Assembly: GCA_044368575.1 (NCBI GenBank)
Contig: JBIPPH010000010.1
Coordinates: forward strand, 1 to 62,872
Length of the DNA: 62,872 nucleotides
Direction: 5' to 3'
DNA from: JABMMZ01 sp044368575
GTDB taxonomy: Bacteria > Bacteroidota > Bacteroidia > NS11-12g > UBA955
Positions 23,702 through 32,211 of this stretch are shown here, piece by piece. How positions within the stretch are numbered: the first letter of the stretch is position 1; each line of letters starts with the position of its first letter. Both the position numbers and the translations under genes were made by a program. The notes under the pieces are model-generated. The model did not search any database and was not told the origin of the DNA. It saw nothing but the letters and a program-made list of their open reading frames with translations.

Positions 23702-26155
23702 ATGTCCGATACTCAAGAATTGATTGAATTGTATGCTGAGGTATTGTTGCCTTTACCCTTAAGGCAATTGTATACGTATAGAATTCCAATCGATTTGTTT
23801 GAACAGGCTGTTATTGGGAAGCGCGTGTTTGTGCCTTTTGGCAATAAGAAGGTATATACTGGCCTAATTATTAATATTCAAACGCAAGCGCCTCAACACT
23901 ATGAAGCCATTAACATTATTAGCATCATTGACGATAATCCGCTGATAGGTACTGAACAAATCAAATTATGGCAATGGATAGCCGATTATTACATGTGCAC
24001 AATGGGAGAGGTGATGGCCGCAGCTTTGCCTTCAGGTCTCAAATTAGCCAGTGAAACTTATGTTTCGCTCGATGAGACTCAAATCATAGATGAACAGGTT
24101 TTAGATCCTCGGGAATTACAAATCATCGAAGCCCTAAAAGGTAAAGACAAGTTAAGGGTTTCTGATTTGGAGAAAGTATTGCATTCCAAATCGTCTTTGG
24201 TTAAAATCATTAAAAGTTTATACGACCGTCAATTGATTCTAATGTTTGAGGATGTGCCGGATGCCTATAAACCCAAATTAGAAACTTATATAGCCATTAA
24301 CAACAGTCTTGACGAAGCGATGATAACAGACCATTTGAATCGCTTGGAGTCAAAAGCTAAAAATCAATTTCAAGTTTTGATGGCTTTGTTGTCTTACCCT
24401 AATCAAACGGTAAAAAAATCATTAGCCATTCAACAGTATCAATTGTCAAATGCGGCTATAAAAGCACTAGTAGACAAAGGCCTGGTTGTTACTTATAAAG
24501 AAGCCGTCTCAAGATTAGAACAATTTACAAGCTCAGATACAGCCTATGCGCTGTCTGTTGAACAATCTTCTGCGGTCTCTCAAATTCTATCCTTTTTTAA
24601 AGAGGATAAATCTGTTTTGTTACACGGTGTTGCCGCTTCAGGTAAAACCTTTGTTTATATAGAACTCATCAAATCCATCTTGGCCAAAGGGCAGTCAGTC
24701 TTATTGTTGATCCCAGAAATCGCTTTGACAGAACAATTGATTCAGCGTTTAGAAGTGTATTTTGGAGATAGTATGATGGTGTCTCATGCAAGGTTTTCAA
24801 AGCATGAAAAGGTTGAAATATGGAACAAAGCCCAAAGTGGTGAAGTGAAATTATTGCTTGGTTCAAGGTCAGCTTTATTTATGCCTATGCAGCAGTTAGG
24901 GCTGATCATAGTTGATGAAGAACATGAATCTGCCTACAAACAACACGAGAAGAATCCGCGTTATCACGCCAGAGATTTAGCATTGGTATGGGCTAAATCA
25001 TTAGGGATACCGGTCTTGATGGGTTCGGCTACGCCTTCAATAGAAAGCTATTACAACGCCCTAACAGGTAAGTTTGGATTGGTTGAATTGCAACATAAAT
25101 ACCATCAAACCAGTCCAACACAAGTTAAGCTCATCAATATTCATAAAGAGAGTGAAGAGCCGATGCAAGGCTTGTTTTCTGAGTCATTGCTGCAAGCCAT
25201 GGAGGCCTGTATTAAAGCAAGTAAGCAAGTAATATTGTTTCAAAACCGCAAAGGCTATGTGCCCATGTTGGAATGCAATGTTTGTGGCTGGGTAAGTAAG
25301 TGTGTGAATTGCGATATTGCATTAACTTATTATAAGTATTCTAATAACTTGAGGTGTCATTATTGCGGTTACCAACAAGGTAATATTAGTAAGTGCTCGG
25401 CATGTGGAAATCACAGCATGGAGATTCAAGGGTATGGCACCGAGCGCATAACTGAAGAATTGCAATTGCTTAAGCCAGAATGGCGCGTGATGCGTTTTGA
25501 TCAGGACAGCACTAGGCAGAAAAATGCCTACAGGCAATTGCTGAATGAGTTTGAATCTGGGGCATTTGATGTTATGGTTGGGACGCAAATGGCCGTTAAG
25601 GGATTGGATTATGGCAAAGTAGGATTAACAGCCGTTTTGAATGTTGATCACTTAATGAATATCCCAGATTACCGTTCCAATGAAAGGGTCTTTCAATTGT
25701 TGACTCAATTAGCTGGTAGGGCAGGAAGAACTTTTACTGATGGACAGCTTTTAGTTCAAACCAAACAAGTGAATCACCCTTTGTTAGCCTTTGTTCAACA
25801 AGGTGAATACAAAGCCTTTTATCAACAGCAAATAGTTGAGCGCGAACAATTTCACTATGCCCCCTTTTCAAGGTTAATTAAATTGACGTTAAAGCATGCT
25901 TCAGCTCAGGATATTCAAAAATCAACAGCATTGTTTGCTCAACTCTTGAAACAACAGCTAGGCGACAGTGTGCTTGGTCCTGAAACACCCTATGTGTCTA
26001 AGTTGAGAAATCAATATTTGCGAAACATTTTGGTCAAATACGATGCGAATAAAAGTCCTAAAGGGATTAAACCATTCATTTTAAAAACGTTTGATTTTAT
26101 GATCAAACAACATCAAATCAAAGGCCTTCAATTACAAATAGACGTTGATTGTTAA
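23702..26155 (+). CDS. priA: Primosomal protein N' (replication restart helicase)
   Basis: PriA recognises stalled replication forks and reloads the replicative helicase. At 817 residues it has the normal size. The N-terminal DNA-binding domain is followed by the Walker A segment HGVAASGKTFVY, the Walker B box VDEEHE and motif GSATPSIES. Next is an eight-cysteine zinc region (CNVCGW, CVNC, CHYC, CSAC) near residues 522-563, then TQMAVKGLDYGKVGLT and LAGRAGR. The gene follows the SixA-like gene by two bases. It converges on rluD with a TTAA stop overlap. Confidence 0.97.
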   Translation: MSDTQELIELYAEVLLPLPLRQLYTYRIPIDLFEQAVIGKRVFVPFGNKKVYTGLIINIQTQAPQHYEAINIISIIDDNPLIGTEQIKLWQWIADYYMCTMGEVMAAALPSGLKLASETYVSLDETQIIDEQVLDPRELQIIEALKGKDKLRVSDLEKVLHSKSSLVKIIKSLYDRQLILMFEDVPDAYKPKLETYIAINNSLDEAMITDHLNRLESKAKNQFQVLMALLSYPNQTVKKSLAIQQYQLSNAAIKALVDKGLVVTYKEAVSRLEQFTSSDTAYALSVEQSSAVSQILSFFKEDKSVLLHGVAASGKTFVYIELIKSILAKGQSVLLLIPEIALTEQLIQRLEVYFGDSMMVSHARFSKHEKVEIWNKAQSGEVKLLLGSRSALFMPMQQLGLIIVDEEHESAYKQHEKNPRYHARDLALVWAKSLGIPVLMGSATPSIESYYNALTGKFGLVELQHKYHQTSPTQVKLINIHKESEEPMQGLFSESLLQAMEACIKASKQVILFQNRKGYVPMLECNVCGWVSKCVNCDIALTYYKYSNNLRCHYCGYQQGNISKCSACGNHSMEIQGYGTERITEELQLLKPEWRVMRFDQDSTRQKNAYRQLLNEFESGAFDVMVGTQMAVKGLDYGKVGLTAVLNVDHLMNIPDYRSNERVFQLLTQLAGRAGRTFTDGQLLVQTKQVNHPLLAFVQQGEYKAFYQQQIVEREQFHYAPFSRLIKLTLKHASAQDIQKSTALFAQLLKQQLGDSVLGPETPYVSKLRNQYLRNILVKYDANKSPKGIKPFILKTFDFMIKQHQIKGLQLQIDVDC

Positions 26156-27168
26156 ACACTGGTGTATTGACGGATTTTGTCAATTACTGTTTGCATATCA
26201 GCTGGGACTGCACTATCAAAAGCAATGGGTTGATGGGTAGCCGGATGAATAAACCCTAGCGTTTTAGCATGCAATGCTTGTCGGTTTAAACTGCTCAAAC
26301 AATTGCTAATAAAGGCTTCGTATTTTGGAAGTTTGCTGTGCGCCAAAATTTTATGACCACCGTATGCCTCATCTGCAAACAATGTATGGCCAATGTGCTT
26401 CATGTGCGCCCTGATTTGATGGGTTCTGCCAGTTTCTAATTCACATTGTATTAAAGTGCAAAAGCCAAATCTTTCAAGCACTCTGTAGTGAGTAACTGCG
26501 TGTTTGCCCATATCGCCTTCAGTGAATACCGCTGATAATCTTCTGTCTTTTAAATCGCGTCCAATATGGCCCCTAATGGTGCCTTGATCCTCTTTAACAT
26601 TGCCCCAAACTAAGGCGTGGTATTGTCTGCTAATGGAGTGGTCGTAAAATTGTTTAGCCAAATGTACCAGAGCATCTTCTGTTTTAGCTACTAACAATAA
26701 CCCTGAAGTATCTTTATCTATTCTATGCACCAAACCTGGTCGCATGTCGTCACTGAATTCTGGCAATTGATGAAAATGATACAGTAAAGCATTGACCAAT
26801 GTGCCTGAATAATTGTTGTATCCGGGATGCACTACCATACCAGCCACTTTGTTGACTAAAATGATGTCATCATCTTCATATACCACGTTGATGGGTAGAT
26901 TTTCTGGAATTAATTCAGGATTTCTTGGTGGATTGGGTAAGACTACGGTTATCAAATCATTGGGTTTAATTTGATAATTGCTTTTAACTGTTTTTTGATT
27001 GACTAAAACACTGCCAATTTCTATGCCCTTTTGAACTTTTGTTCTGGTGGCATTTTCAATGCGCATGGTAACAAATTTATCAAGACGCATAGGTTCTTGG
27101 CCCTTATCAGCAACAAACCTATAATGTTCGTATAAATCTTGTTCTTCTTGTGAATCGTCTATAATCAA
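26152..27168 (-). CDS. rluD: RluA-family 23S rRNA pseudouridine synthase
   Basis: The protein (338 residues) has an N-terminal S4 RNA-binding domain (RLDKFVTMRIENATRTKVQK) and the catalytic domain with the RluA motif HRIDKDTSGLLLVAKTE, whose Asp attacks uridine. Also present are QYHALVWGNV and ETGRTHQIRAHMKHIGH. The start is TTG at 27168: no in-frame ATG exists until residue 27, which would cut into the conserved RLDKF region, and a -7 element sits 8 bp upstream of the TTG. The specific target (RluD-like, helix 69) is by similarity. Confidence 0.92.
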   Translation of the reverse strand: MIIDDSQEEQDLYEHYRFVADKGQEPMRLDKFVTMRIENATRTKVQKGIEIGSVLVNQKTVKSNYQIKPNDLITVVLPNPPRNPELIPENLPINVVYEDDDIILVNKVAGMVVHPGYNNYSGTLVNALLYHFHQLPEFSDDMRPGLVHRIDKDTSGLLLVAKTEDALVHLAKQFYDHSISRQYHALVWGNVKEDQGTIRGHIGRDLKDRRLSAVFTEGDMGKHAVTHYRVLERFGFCTLIQCELETGRTHQIRAHMKHIGHTLFADEAYGGHKILAHSKLPKYEAFISNCLSSLNRQALHAKTLGFIHPATHQPIAFDSAVPADMQTVIDKIRQYTSV

Positions 27169-27176
27169 AATGAATA

Positions 27177-27184
27177 CAAAGTTA
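27177..27184 (-). promoter_or_regulatory. -7 promoter element of rluD
   Basis: On the minus strand TAACTTTG matches TAnnTTTG exactly, 8 bp before the TTG start. It supports the unusual start choice. Confidence 0.5.
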
Positions 27185-27223
27185 AGGTTTACAATAAAAT
27201 TTTCAATTAAAAACCTAATTGGC

Positions 27224-27231
27224 TATTTTCG
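27224..27231 (+). promoter_or_regulatory. -7 promoter element of the isomerase-FAH operon
   Basis: TATTTTCG differs from TAnnTTTG at one base and lies 20 bp before ATG 27252. It falls inside a longer TTG-initiated reading (27219), arguing against that start. Confidence 0.45.
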
Positions 27232-27251
27232 CGATTATTAAACATAAAACC

Positions 27252-28229
27252 ATGGTTATCAATCACGAATACGCTTTAGGTAATTTTTATGCTCAGATTC
27301 AATATGCCTTGGATCATTACAAATCTCATGGTTTAAAAGCCAATCAATTCAATAATGTAGTCATTGGAGGCTTAGGAGGATCTGGAATAGGCGGTAGAAT
27401 AGCGAAATCATACTTTTTCAACAAAGCAAGTATACCTGTAGAAGTATACAGTGATTATGTATTGCCTCAATATGCTAACAACAAAACTTTGGTGGTTTTG
27501 GGTTCATACAGCGGTTTAACTGAGGAAACTTTAGCCATGTATACTGAAGCTAAAGCAAGAGGTTGTCAAATCATTTGTATCAGCTCTGGTGGCACTTTAA
27601 GTGAATGGGCTCAAGCAGATGGATTGGTTTTATATCCTATCGCTACAGGGTATCAGCCAAGAATGGCTTTAGGCTTTTCTTTAACATACAATTTGTTGTT
27701 GTTGTCTGAATTATTTGATCTTTCCATCCAAAATGAATTAAGTGCACTCAAAAGTATCTATGAGGTTGAAGCTACCCAAGCTAAAGCGCAGGCTGCTTTG
27801 GACTTTTTTAAACATGTTTTAAAAAATAAGTTTGTTTTAGTAACAGATATCAATACAGAAGCAATCGGGACGCGTTTTGCTCAACAAATCCAAGAAAATG
27901 CAAAAGTTGAAGCCTTTGTGAATTGTCTGCCAGAAGCCAATCACAATGTTTTTGAAACCTATTACGGTTTGTTGCCAAGTAATTTTATTTTCTTAAACAG
28001 TCAAGACAATGATCGTAACAATGGTCGCTTTGCCTACCTAAAACAATTGCTAGAAAAACAAGGTAATTTAGTCTATGAATGGCCGCTAAACGGCACCGCT
28101 ATTCAGGATATGTATGCCATCATATACTTAACCGATTGGTTCTCTATTTTATTGTCTAACCAATTAGGTGCAGACAATATGAGTGTGCCTAATATTTCCG
28201 GATTAAAAACCTTCTTAACTACCTTTTAA
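27252..28229 (+). CDS. Bifunctional phosphoglucose/phosphomannose isomerase (SIS domain)
   Basis: A 325-residue protein with two SIS domains. The first carries VVIGGLGGSGIGGRIAKSYF (residues about 35-55) and LGSYSGLTEETLAMYTEA, the Ser-rich phosphosugar site. The second carries the catalytic NCLPEANHNVFETYYG. This matches the PGI/PMI family, in which one enzyme interconverts fructose-6-phosphate with glucose-6-phosphate and mannose-6-phosphate. The ATG at 27252 replaces an earlier TTG. The FAH-family gene follows three bases after the stop, so they are cotranscribed. Confidence 0.88.
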   Translation: MVINHEYALGNFYAQIQYALDHYKSHGLKANQFNNVVIGGLGGSGIGGRIAKSYFFNKASIPVEVYSDYVLPQYANNKTLVVLGSYSGLTEETLAMYTEAKARGCQIICISSGGTLSEWAQADGLVLYPIATGYQPRMALGFSLTYNLLLLSELFDLSIQNELSALKSIYEVEATQAKAQAALDFFKHVLKNKFVLVTDINTEAIGTRFAQQIQENAKVEAFVNCLPEANHNVFETYYGLLPSNFIFLNSQDNDRNNGRFAYLKQLLEKQGNLVYEWPLNGTAIQDMYAIIYLTDWFSILLSNQLGADNMSVPNISGLKTFLTTF

Positions 28230-28232
28230 ACG

Positions 28233-29234
28233 ATGAAATTAGTTACTTATAAAACCTCAGATCAAACTGGCAAATTAGGCTTGTTGATCAATGAACAAAT
28301 ATTTGATGTCCATGCTTTAGATCAAAGTATCCCGAATAATATGTTGTCATTTCTTCAACAAGAAGAAATGGGAATGGACCGCATGAGAACTTTGGAAGCT
28401 AAAATCAGCAATGGTCAATTCGAGCCAGATGCAATGTATGCACAAGCCAATTTGTTGGCACCTATTCCAAATCCGACCAGTTGTAGAGATGGCTATGCTT
28501 TTCGTCAACACGTTGAAGCGGCTCGTAGAAATCGTAAAGTACCAATGATTGCAGAATTTGATTCTTATCCCATTATGTATTTTACCAACCACAATGCAGT
28601 GCAAGGGCCTGGAGATGTTTGGTGCATGCCAGATCATTTCAATAAATTGGATTTTGAATTAGAGGCAGCAGTTGTATTGGGTAAAAAAGGTAGAAATATT
28701 AAAGCTGAACACGCGGATCAATACATTGCAGGTTACATGATCATGAATGACATGAGCGCAAGAACTTTGCAAATGGAGGAAATGTTATTGAACTTAGGTC
28801 CAGCAAAAGGTAAAGATTTCTCAACCGTAATTGGTCCATATATGGTTACACCTGATGAATTAGCGTCTTATAAAACTTCTGCTAAGCCCGGTCATGTGGG
28901 CAATAGTTACGCCTTAGAAATGACTTGTAAAGTTAATGGCATAGAAGTAAGTAGAGGCAGTGTGGCTGATATGGATTGGACCTTTGCTGAAATCATTGAA
29001 CGTTGTGCATATGGGGTAGATGTATTTGCAGGCGATGTCATAGGATCAGGTACTGTGGGCACAGGTTGCTTTTTAGAATTAAATGGCACTGGTTTACTCA
29101 ATGATCCAAATTATGCTGTACAATGGTTAAAAGCCAATGATGTGGTTGAAATGGAGATCACCGGTTTAGGCAAATTGAGCAATACCATGAGAGCCGTTGA
29201 TTCAGACTTTTCTATACTGGCGCTTAAGAAATAA
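28233..29234 (+). CDS. Fumarylacetoacetate hydrolase (FAH) family protein
   Basis: The 333-residue protein has the FAH catalytic fold in its C-terminal two thirds. Acidic metal ligands lie in DFELEAAVVLGKKGRN, and YMIMNDMSARTLQ and GDVIGSGTVGTGCFLELNG follow. The N-terminal part has RDGYAFRQHVEAAR, with a His that fits the catalytic position. The family cleaves C-C bonds in beta-diketo acids, as in tyrosine breakdown. No other tyrosine catabolic gene is adjacent, so the substrate remains open. Confidence 0.88.
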   Translation: MKLVTYKTSDQTGKLGLLINEQIFDVHALDQSIPNNMLSFLQQEEMGMDRMRTLEAKISNGQFEPDAMYAQANLLAPIPNPTSCRDGYAFRQHVEAARRNRKVPMIAEFDSYPIMYFTNHNAVQGPGDVWCMPDHFNKLDFELEAAVVLGKKGRNIKAEHADQYIAGYMIMNDMSARTLQMEEMLLNLGPAKGKDFSTVIGPYMVTPDELASYKTSAKPGHVGNSYALEMTCKVNGIEVSRGSVADMDWTFAEIIERCAYGVDVFAGDVIGSGTVGTGCFLELNGTGLLNDPNYAVQWLKANDVVEMEITGLGKLSNTMRAVDSDFSILALKK

Positions 29235-29308
29235 GCTCAGTTATAAAACGCAATTATATAGTTTTTTGTTAGTCTAGTAAATTTACCATCGCTTTTGCAA
29301 GCTTTTAG

Positions 29309-30412
29309 ATGGTGAATTATGAAGCACTCAAATATGCCTTGGCCTTAAGGCAAATTAAAGGCATAGGAGATATCGTATTTAAACGATTAGCTCCCACACC
29401 TGAGCATGCTGAAGCATTATTCAAGATGGCTCAGAAAAAACGCCTTCAGAAAGGTGTTTCTGAAAAATTAAGAACAGCGCTATTTGCCTTCAATGATTGG
29501 TTTAATATAGAGTCAACTATACAAGTTTGTATTGATCATGGCATTCAAATCATTACTCACAATGATGATCAGTATCCAGTCTTGTTAAAACACTGTGATA
29601 ATGGACCAGGTGTTTTGTTCGCAAAAGGCCTATTAAACAAGGAATATATTAAAACCATTGCCGTAGTTGGTACAAGGCAATCAACTGAGTATGGCAGACG
29701 ATTTGTTGATGCGCTTATGGAGGCTTTAACTGCTTTTAATGTTGCTATTGTAAGTGGATTAGCTTTTGGAACAGATTTGAATGCTCACAAGGCTGCTTTA
29801 AGAAATGGGCTAGACACTTATGCGGTTTTGGGGCAAGGCTTATGCCATGCTCACCCTCATTATAAGTTAGACGTCATCCATCAGATGGCAACTCAAGGTG
29901 GTTTATTGTCTGATTATTTGTGTTTTGAACCGCCTAAAAAAGAGCACTTTCCTGAGCGCAATAGAATTGTAGCGGGCATGAGCCATGTGGTTTTAGTGAT
30001 TGAAAGTGGCATTTCTGGCGGCAGTCTTATCACAGCTAAGTGGGCCAATGAATTCAATCGCGATGTGTTTGCTTTGCCCGGTAAAGCCAACGACCCTTTT
30101 AGTAAGGGCTGCAATCAATTGATCAGACTGAATAAAGCGGGAATAATCACAGGTATTCAAGAACTATTGTTTGACATAGGATTAGTGAATCAACATGCCA
30201 ATTCAGTGGCTCAGGTATTTCTTAAGGAAACCGATTTAAATCCAAAAGCACAAGTCATTGTTAATGTTCTAAAAAAAGGACCGACTCATATTGATATCAT
30301 TCATTATACCACCAATCTGCCAATGCAGGAACTCTCTTTTGAATTGTTGCAATTAGAATTTAATGGCATAATCAAATTACAAGCAGGAATGGTCTACAGC
30401 CTGATGGTTTAA
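29309..30412 (+). CDS. dprA: DNA-processing protein DprA
   Basis: DprA binds incoming single-stranded DNA during natural transformation and loads RecA. The 367-residue protein has an N-terminal HhH-like region (ALRQIKGIGDIVFKRL) and the Rossmann-like domain: AVVGTRQSTEYGRRF, then IVSGLAFGTDLNAHKAAL, GLLSDY, FPERNRIVAG and ESGISGGSLITA. A C-terminal winged-helix (DML1-like) region spans about 305-365. It is widespread even in species not known to be competent. The gene stands alone in a 75-bp and a 73-bp gap. Confidence 0.96.
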   Translation: MVNYEALKYALALRQIKGIGDIVFKRLAPTPEHAEALFKMAQKKRLQKGVSEKLRTALFAFNDWFNIESTIQVCIDHGIQIITHNDDQYPVLLKHCDNGPGVLFAKGLLNKEYIKTIAVVGTRQSTEYGRRFVDALMEALTAFNVAIVSGLAFGTDLNAHKAALRNGLDTYAVLGQGLCHAHPHYKLDVIHQMATQGGLLSDYLCFEPPKKEHFPERNRIVAGMSHVVLVIESGISGGSLITAKWANEFNRDVFALPGKANDPFSKGCNQLIRLNKAGIITGIQELLFDIGLVNQHANSVAQVFLKETDLNPKAQVIVNVLKKGPTHIDIIHYTTNLPMQELSFELLQLEFNGIIKLQAGMVYSLMV

Positions 30413-30463
30413 TAGTTGTTGAAGGATTCGGCTTTGGCATATTTTTTGGACCTCAAATAAGCG

Positions 30464-30471
30464 TATATTTG
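30464..30471 (+). promoter_or_regulatory. -7 promoter element of the M49-like peptidase gene
   Basis: TATATTTG matches TAnnTTTG exactly and lies 14 bp before ATG 30486. TTTG at 30445-30448 is a poor -33 candidate, with a spacing of 15 bp. Confidence 0.5.
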
Positions 30472-30485
30472 AGGAATCTATTGAT

Positions 30486-32180
30486 ATGAAAAAAACACTT
30501 ATATCTGCCGTATGCTTTTCTGCTTTTAGTCTTTTTGCAGCTAAAGACAGTCTTAAAATGAAGTTAGACGCTTATAAAACAGTTCAATTAACAACTGATG
30601 TGTCTAAGATTGAAATGTCTGAACGCGAGGGCCTCAAGCAATTGATTAGAGCAGCAGAACTTATGGATGAAATTTTCAGACAACAAGCTTTTGCTGGCAG
30701 CCCTATAACCGATACAATTCGTTCTGGCAACTTGTTCAAATACATGAACATTAATTACGGTCCATGGGACAGATTAGACGATAACAAACCCTTTGTTAAA
30801 GGGATAGGACCAAAACCCTTAGGCGCTAATTTTTACCCTACGGATATGACGATTGAAGAATTCAATCTTCTGAATGATCCTAAAAAGAAAGATCCTTATA
30901 CCATTATCGTTAGAGAAGATGGTCAATTAAAAGTAGTGCCGTATTCAGACGCTTATCAACAACCTTTAAGAGAAGCATCTATGAGTCTTAGAATAGCTAG
31001 CACTATGTTTAAAGATTCAGGATTTTGTAGATATTTAAGAGCTAGGGCCGATGCTTTGTTGAGCAACCAATACGATGCCAGTGACAGACTATGGCTTGAT
31101 ATGAAAGACAATCAATTTGATATCATTTTAGGTCCAATTGAAAATTACGAAGACAAATTATTCGGAACCAAAACTGCCTACGAGGCTTATGTTTTGGTGA
31201 AGGATATGGAATGGAGCAAAAAACTCGATAAGTATGTTGCCTACTTGCCTGAGCTTCAAAGCAATTTGCCTGTTGATGCAGTTTATAAAGCAGAAAAAGC
31301 CGGCAGCAGCAGTCAGTTAAATGCTTATGATGTGGTGTATTATGGCGGCGATTGTAACTCTGGTAGCAAAACCATTGCGGTTAATTTGCCTAATGATGAA
31401 AATTTACAAATCGAAAAAGGCACACGCAGAAGTCAATTCAAAAATACCATTAAAGCCAAATTTGATTACATCATGTTGCCTATTGCCAACGCCTTGGTGC
31501 ATCCAAGTCAGAGAGCACACGTTACCTTCAATGCCTTTTTTGCCAATACGATGTTTCACGAAGTGGCTCATGGTTTAGGTATCAAAAACACCATCAATAA
31601 CAAAGGTACAGTCAGAGAGGCTTTAGGTCCATACTATAGCGCTTTAGAAGAAGGTAAAGCAGACATTTTGGGCTTGTACATGATCACGCAATTGTATAAA
31701 AAACAAGTGTTAACCGAAGGCCAATTAATGGATTACTACGTCACGTTTATGGCTGGTGTTTTCAGATCAGTCAGATTTGGTGCAGCAAGTGCACATGGTC
31801 AAGCCAATATGATCCGTTTCAATTATTTTAAAGAAAAAGGAGCGTTTATAAAAGACCTTAAAACCAATACGTACAAAATTGATTTCAATGCAATGAGCAT
31901 TGCAATGGAAGATTTATCTCAACTCATTCTTAAGCTTCAAGGTGATGGCGATTTAGCTGGCGTTAAACAATTGGTAGAGCAAAAAGGTAAAATCATGCCT
32001 GAACTTCAAAAGGATCTTGATCAATTAATGAGTAAGAACATTCCGATAGATGTCGTGTTTGAACAAGGTAAGGAAGTTTTAGGGCTTGAAAATATGCCAT
32101 CCCAAATGCCAAACAATACGGCTCCAATTCAAATGGTTCCAAACGATAAAATGCCTGAACCATTACCTCAAACCAAATAA
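30486..32180 (+). CDS. M49-like (dipeptidyl-peptidase III family) zinc peptidase, secreted
   Basis: The protein (564 residues) starts with a signal peptide ending near SLFAAKD. The zinc motif is HEVAH at residues 358-362 (MFHEVAHGLG), and EEGKADILGLY follows at 388-398. This matches the Bacteroidota branch of M49 peptidases, where a HExxH replaces the hexapeptide HExxGH of human and yeast DPP III and EEGKAD replaces EECRAE. The C-terminus is Pro/Met/Gln-rich and looks disordered. Expected activity is removal of dipeptides from short peptides in the periplasm or outside. The prc gene starts 32 bp downstream, giving a two-protease neighbourhood. Confidence 0.82.
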   Translation: MKKTLISAVCFSAFSLFAAKDSLKMKLDAYKTVQLTTDVSKIEMSEREGLKQLIRAAELMDEIFRQQAFAGSPITDTIRSGNLFKYMNINYGPWDRLDDNKPFVKGIGPKPLGANFYPTDMTIEEFNLLNDPKKKDPYTIIVREDGQLKVVPYSDAYQQPLREASMSLRIASTMFKDSGFCRYLRARADALLSNQYDASDRLWLDMKDNQFDIILGPIENYEDKLFGTKTAYEAYVLVKDMEWSKKLDKYVAYLPELQSNLPVDAVYKAEKAGSSSQLNAYDVVYYGGDCNSGSKTIAVNLPNDENLQIEKGTRRSQFKNTIKAKFDYIMLPIANALVHPSQRAHVTFNAFFANTMFHEVAHGLGIKNTINNKGTVREALGPYYSALEEGKADILGLYMITQLYKKQVLTEGQLMDYYVTFMAGVFRSVRFGAASAHGQANMIRFNYFKEKGAFIKDLKTNTYKIDFNAMSIAMEDLSQLILKLQGDGDLAGVKQLVEQKGKIMPELQKDLDQLMSKNIPIDVVFEQGKEVLGLENMPSQMPNNTAPIQMVPNDKMPEPLPQTK

Positions 32181-32211
32181 TACGCTTATTTATATTTAAT
32201 TTCCATTACGC

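Noticed and set aside
31321..31578. An 85-residue overlapping frame inside the M49-like gene
   Set aside because: It lies in the +1 frame of a well-supported coding sequence, has no start signal and shows no domain features.
30486..32180. Nudix or other hydrolase annotation for the M49-like protein
   Set aside because: The HEVAH plus EEGKADILG pair at residues 358-362 and 388-398 is a zinc peptidase signature, and no Nudix box is present.
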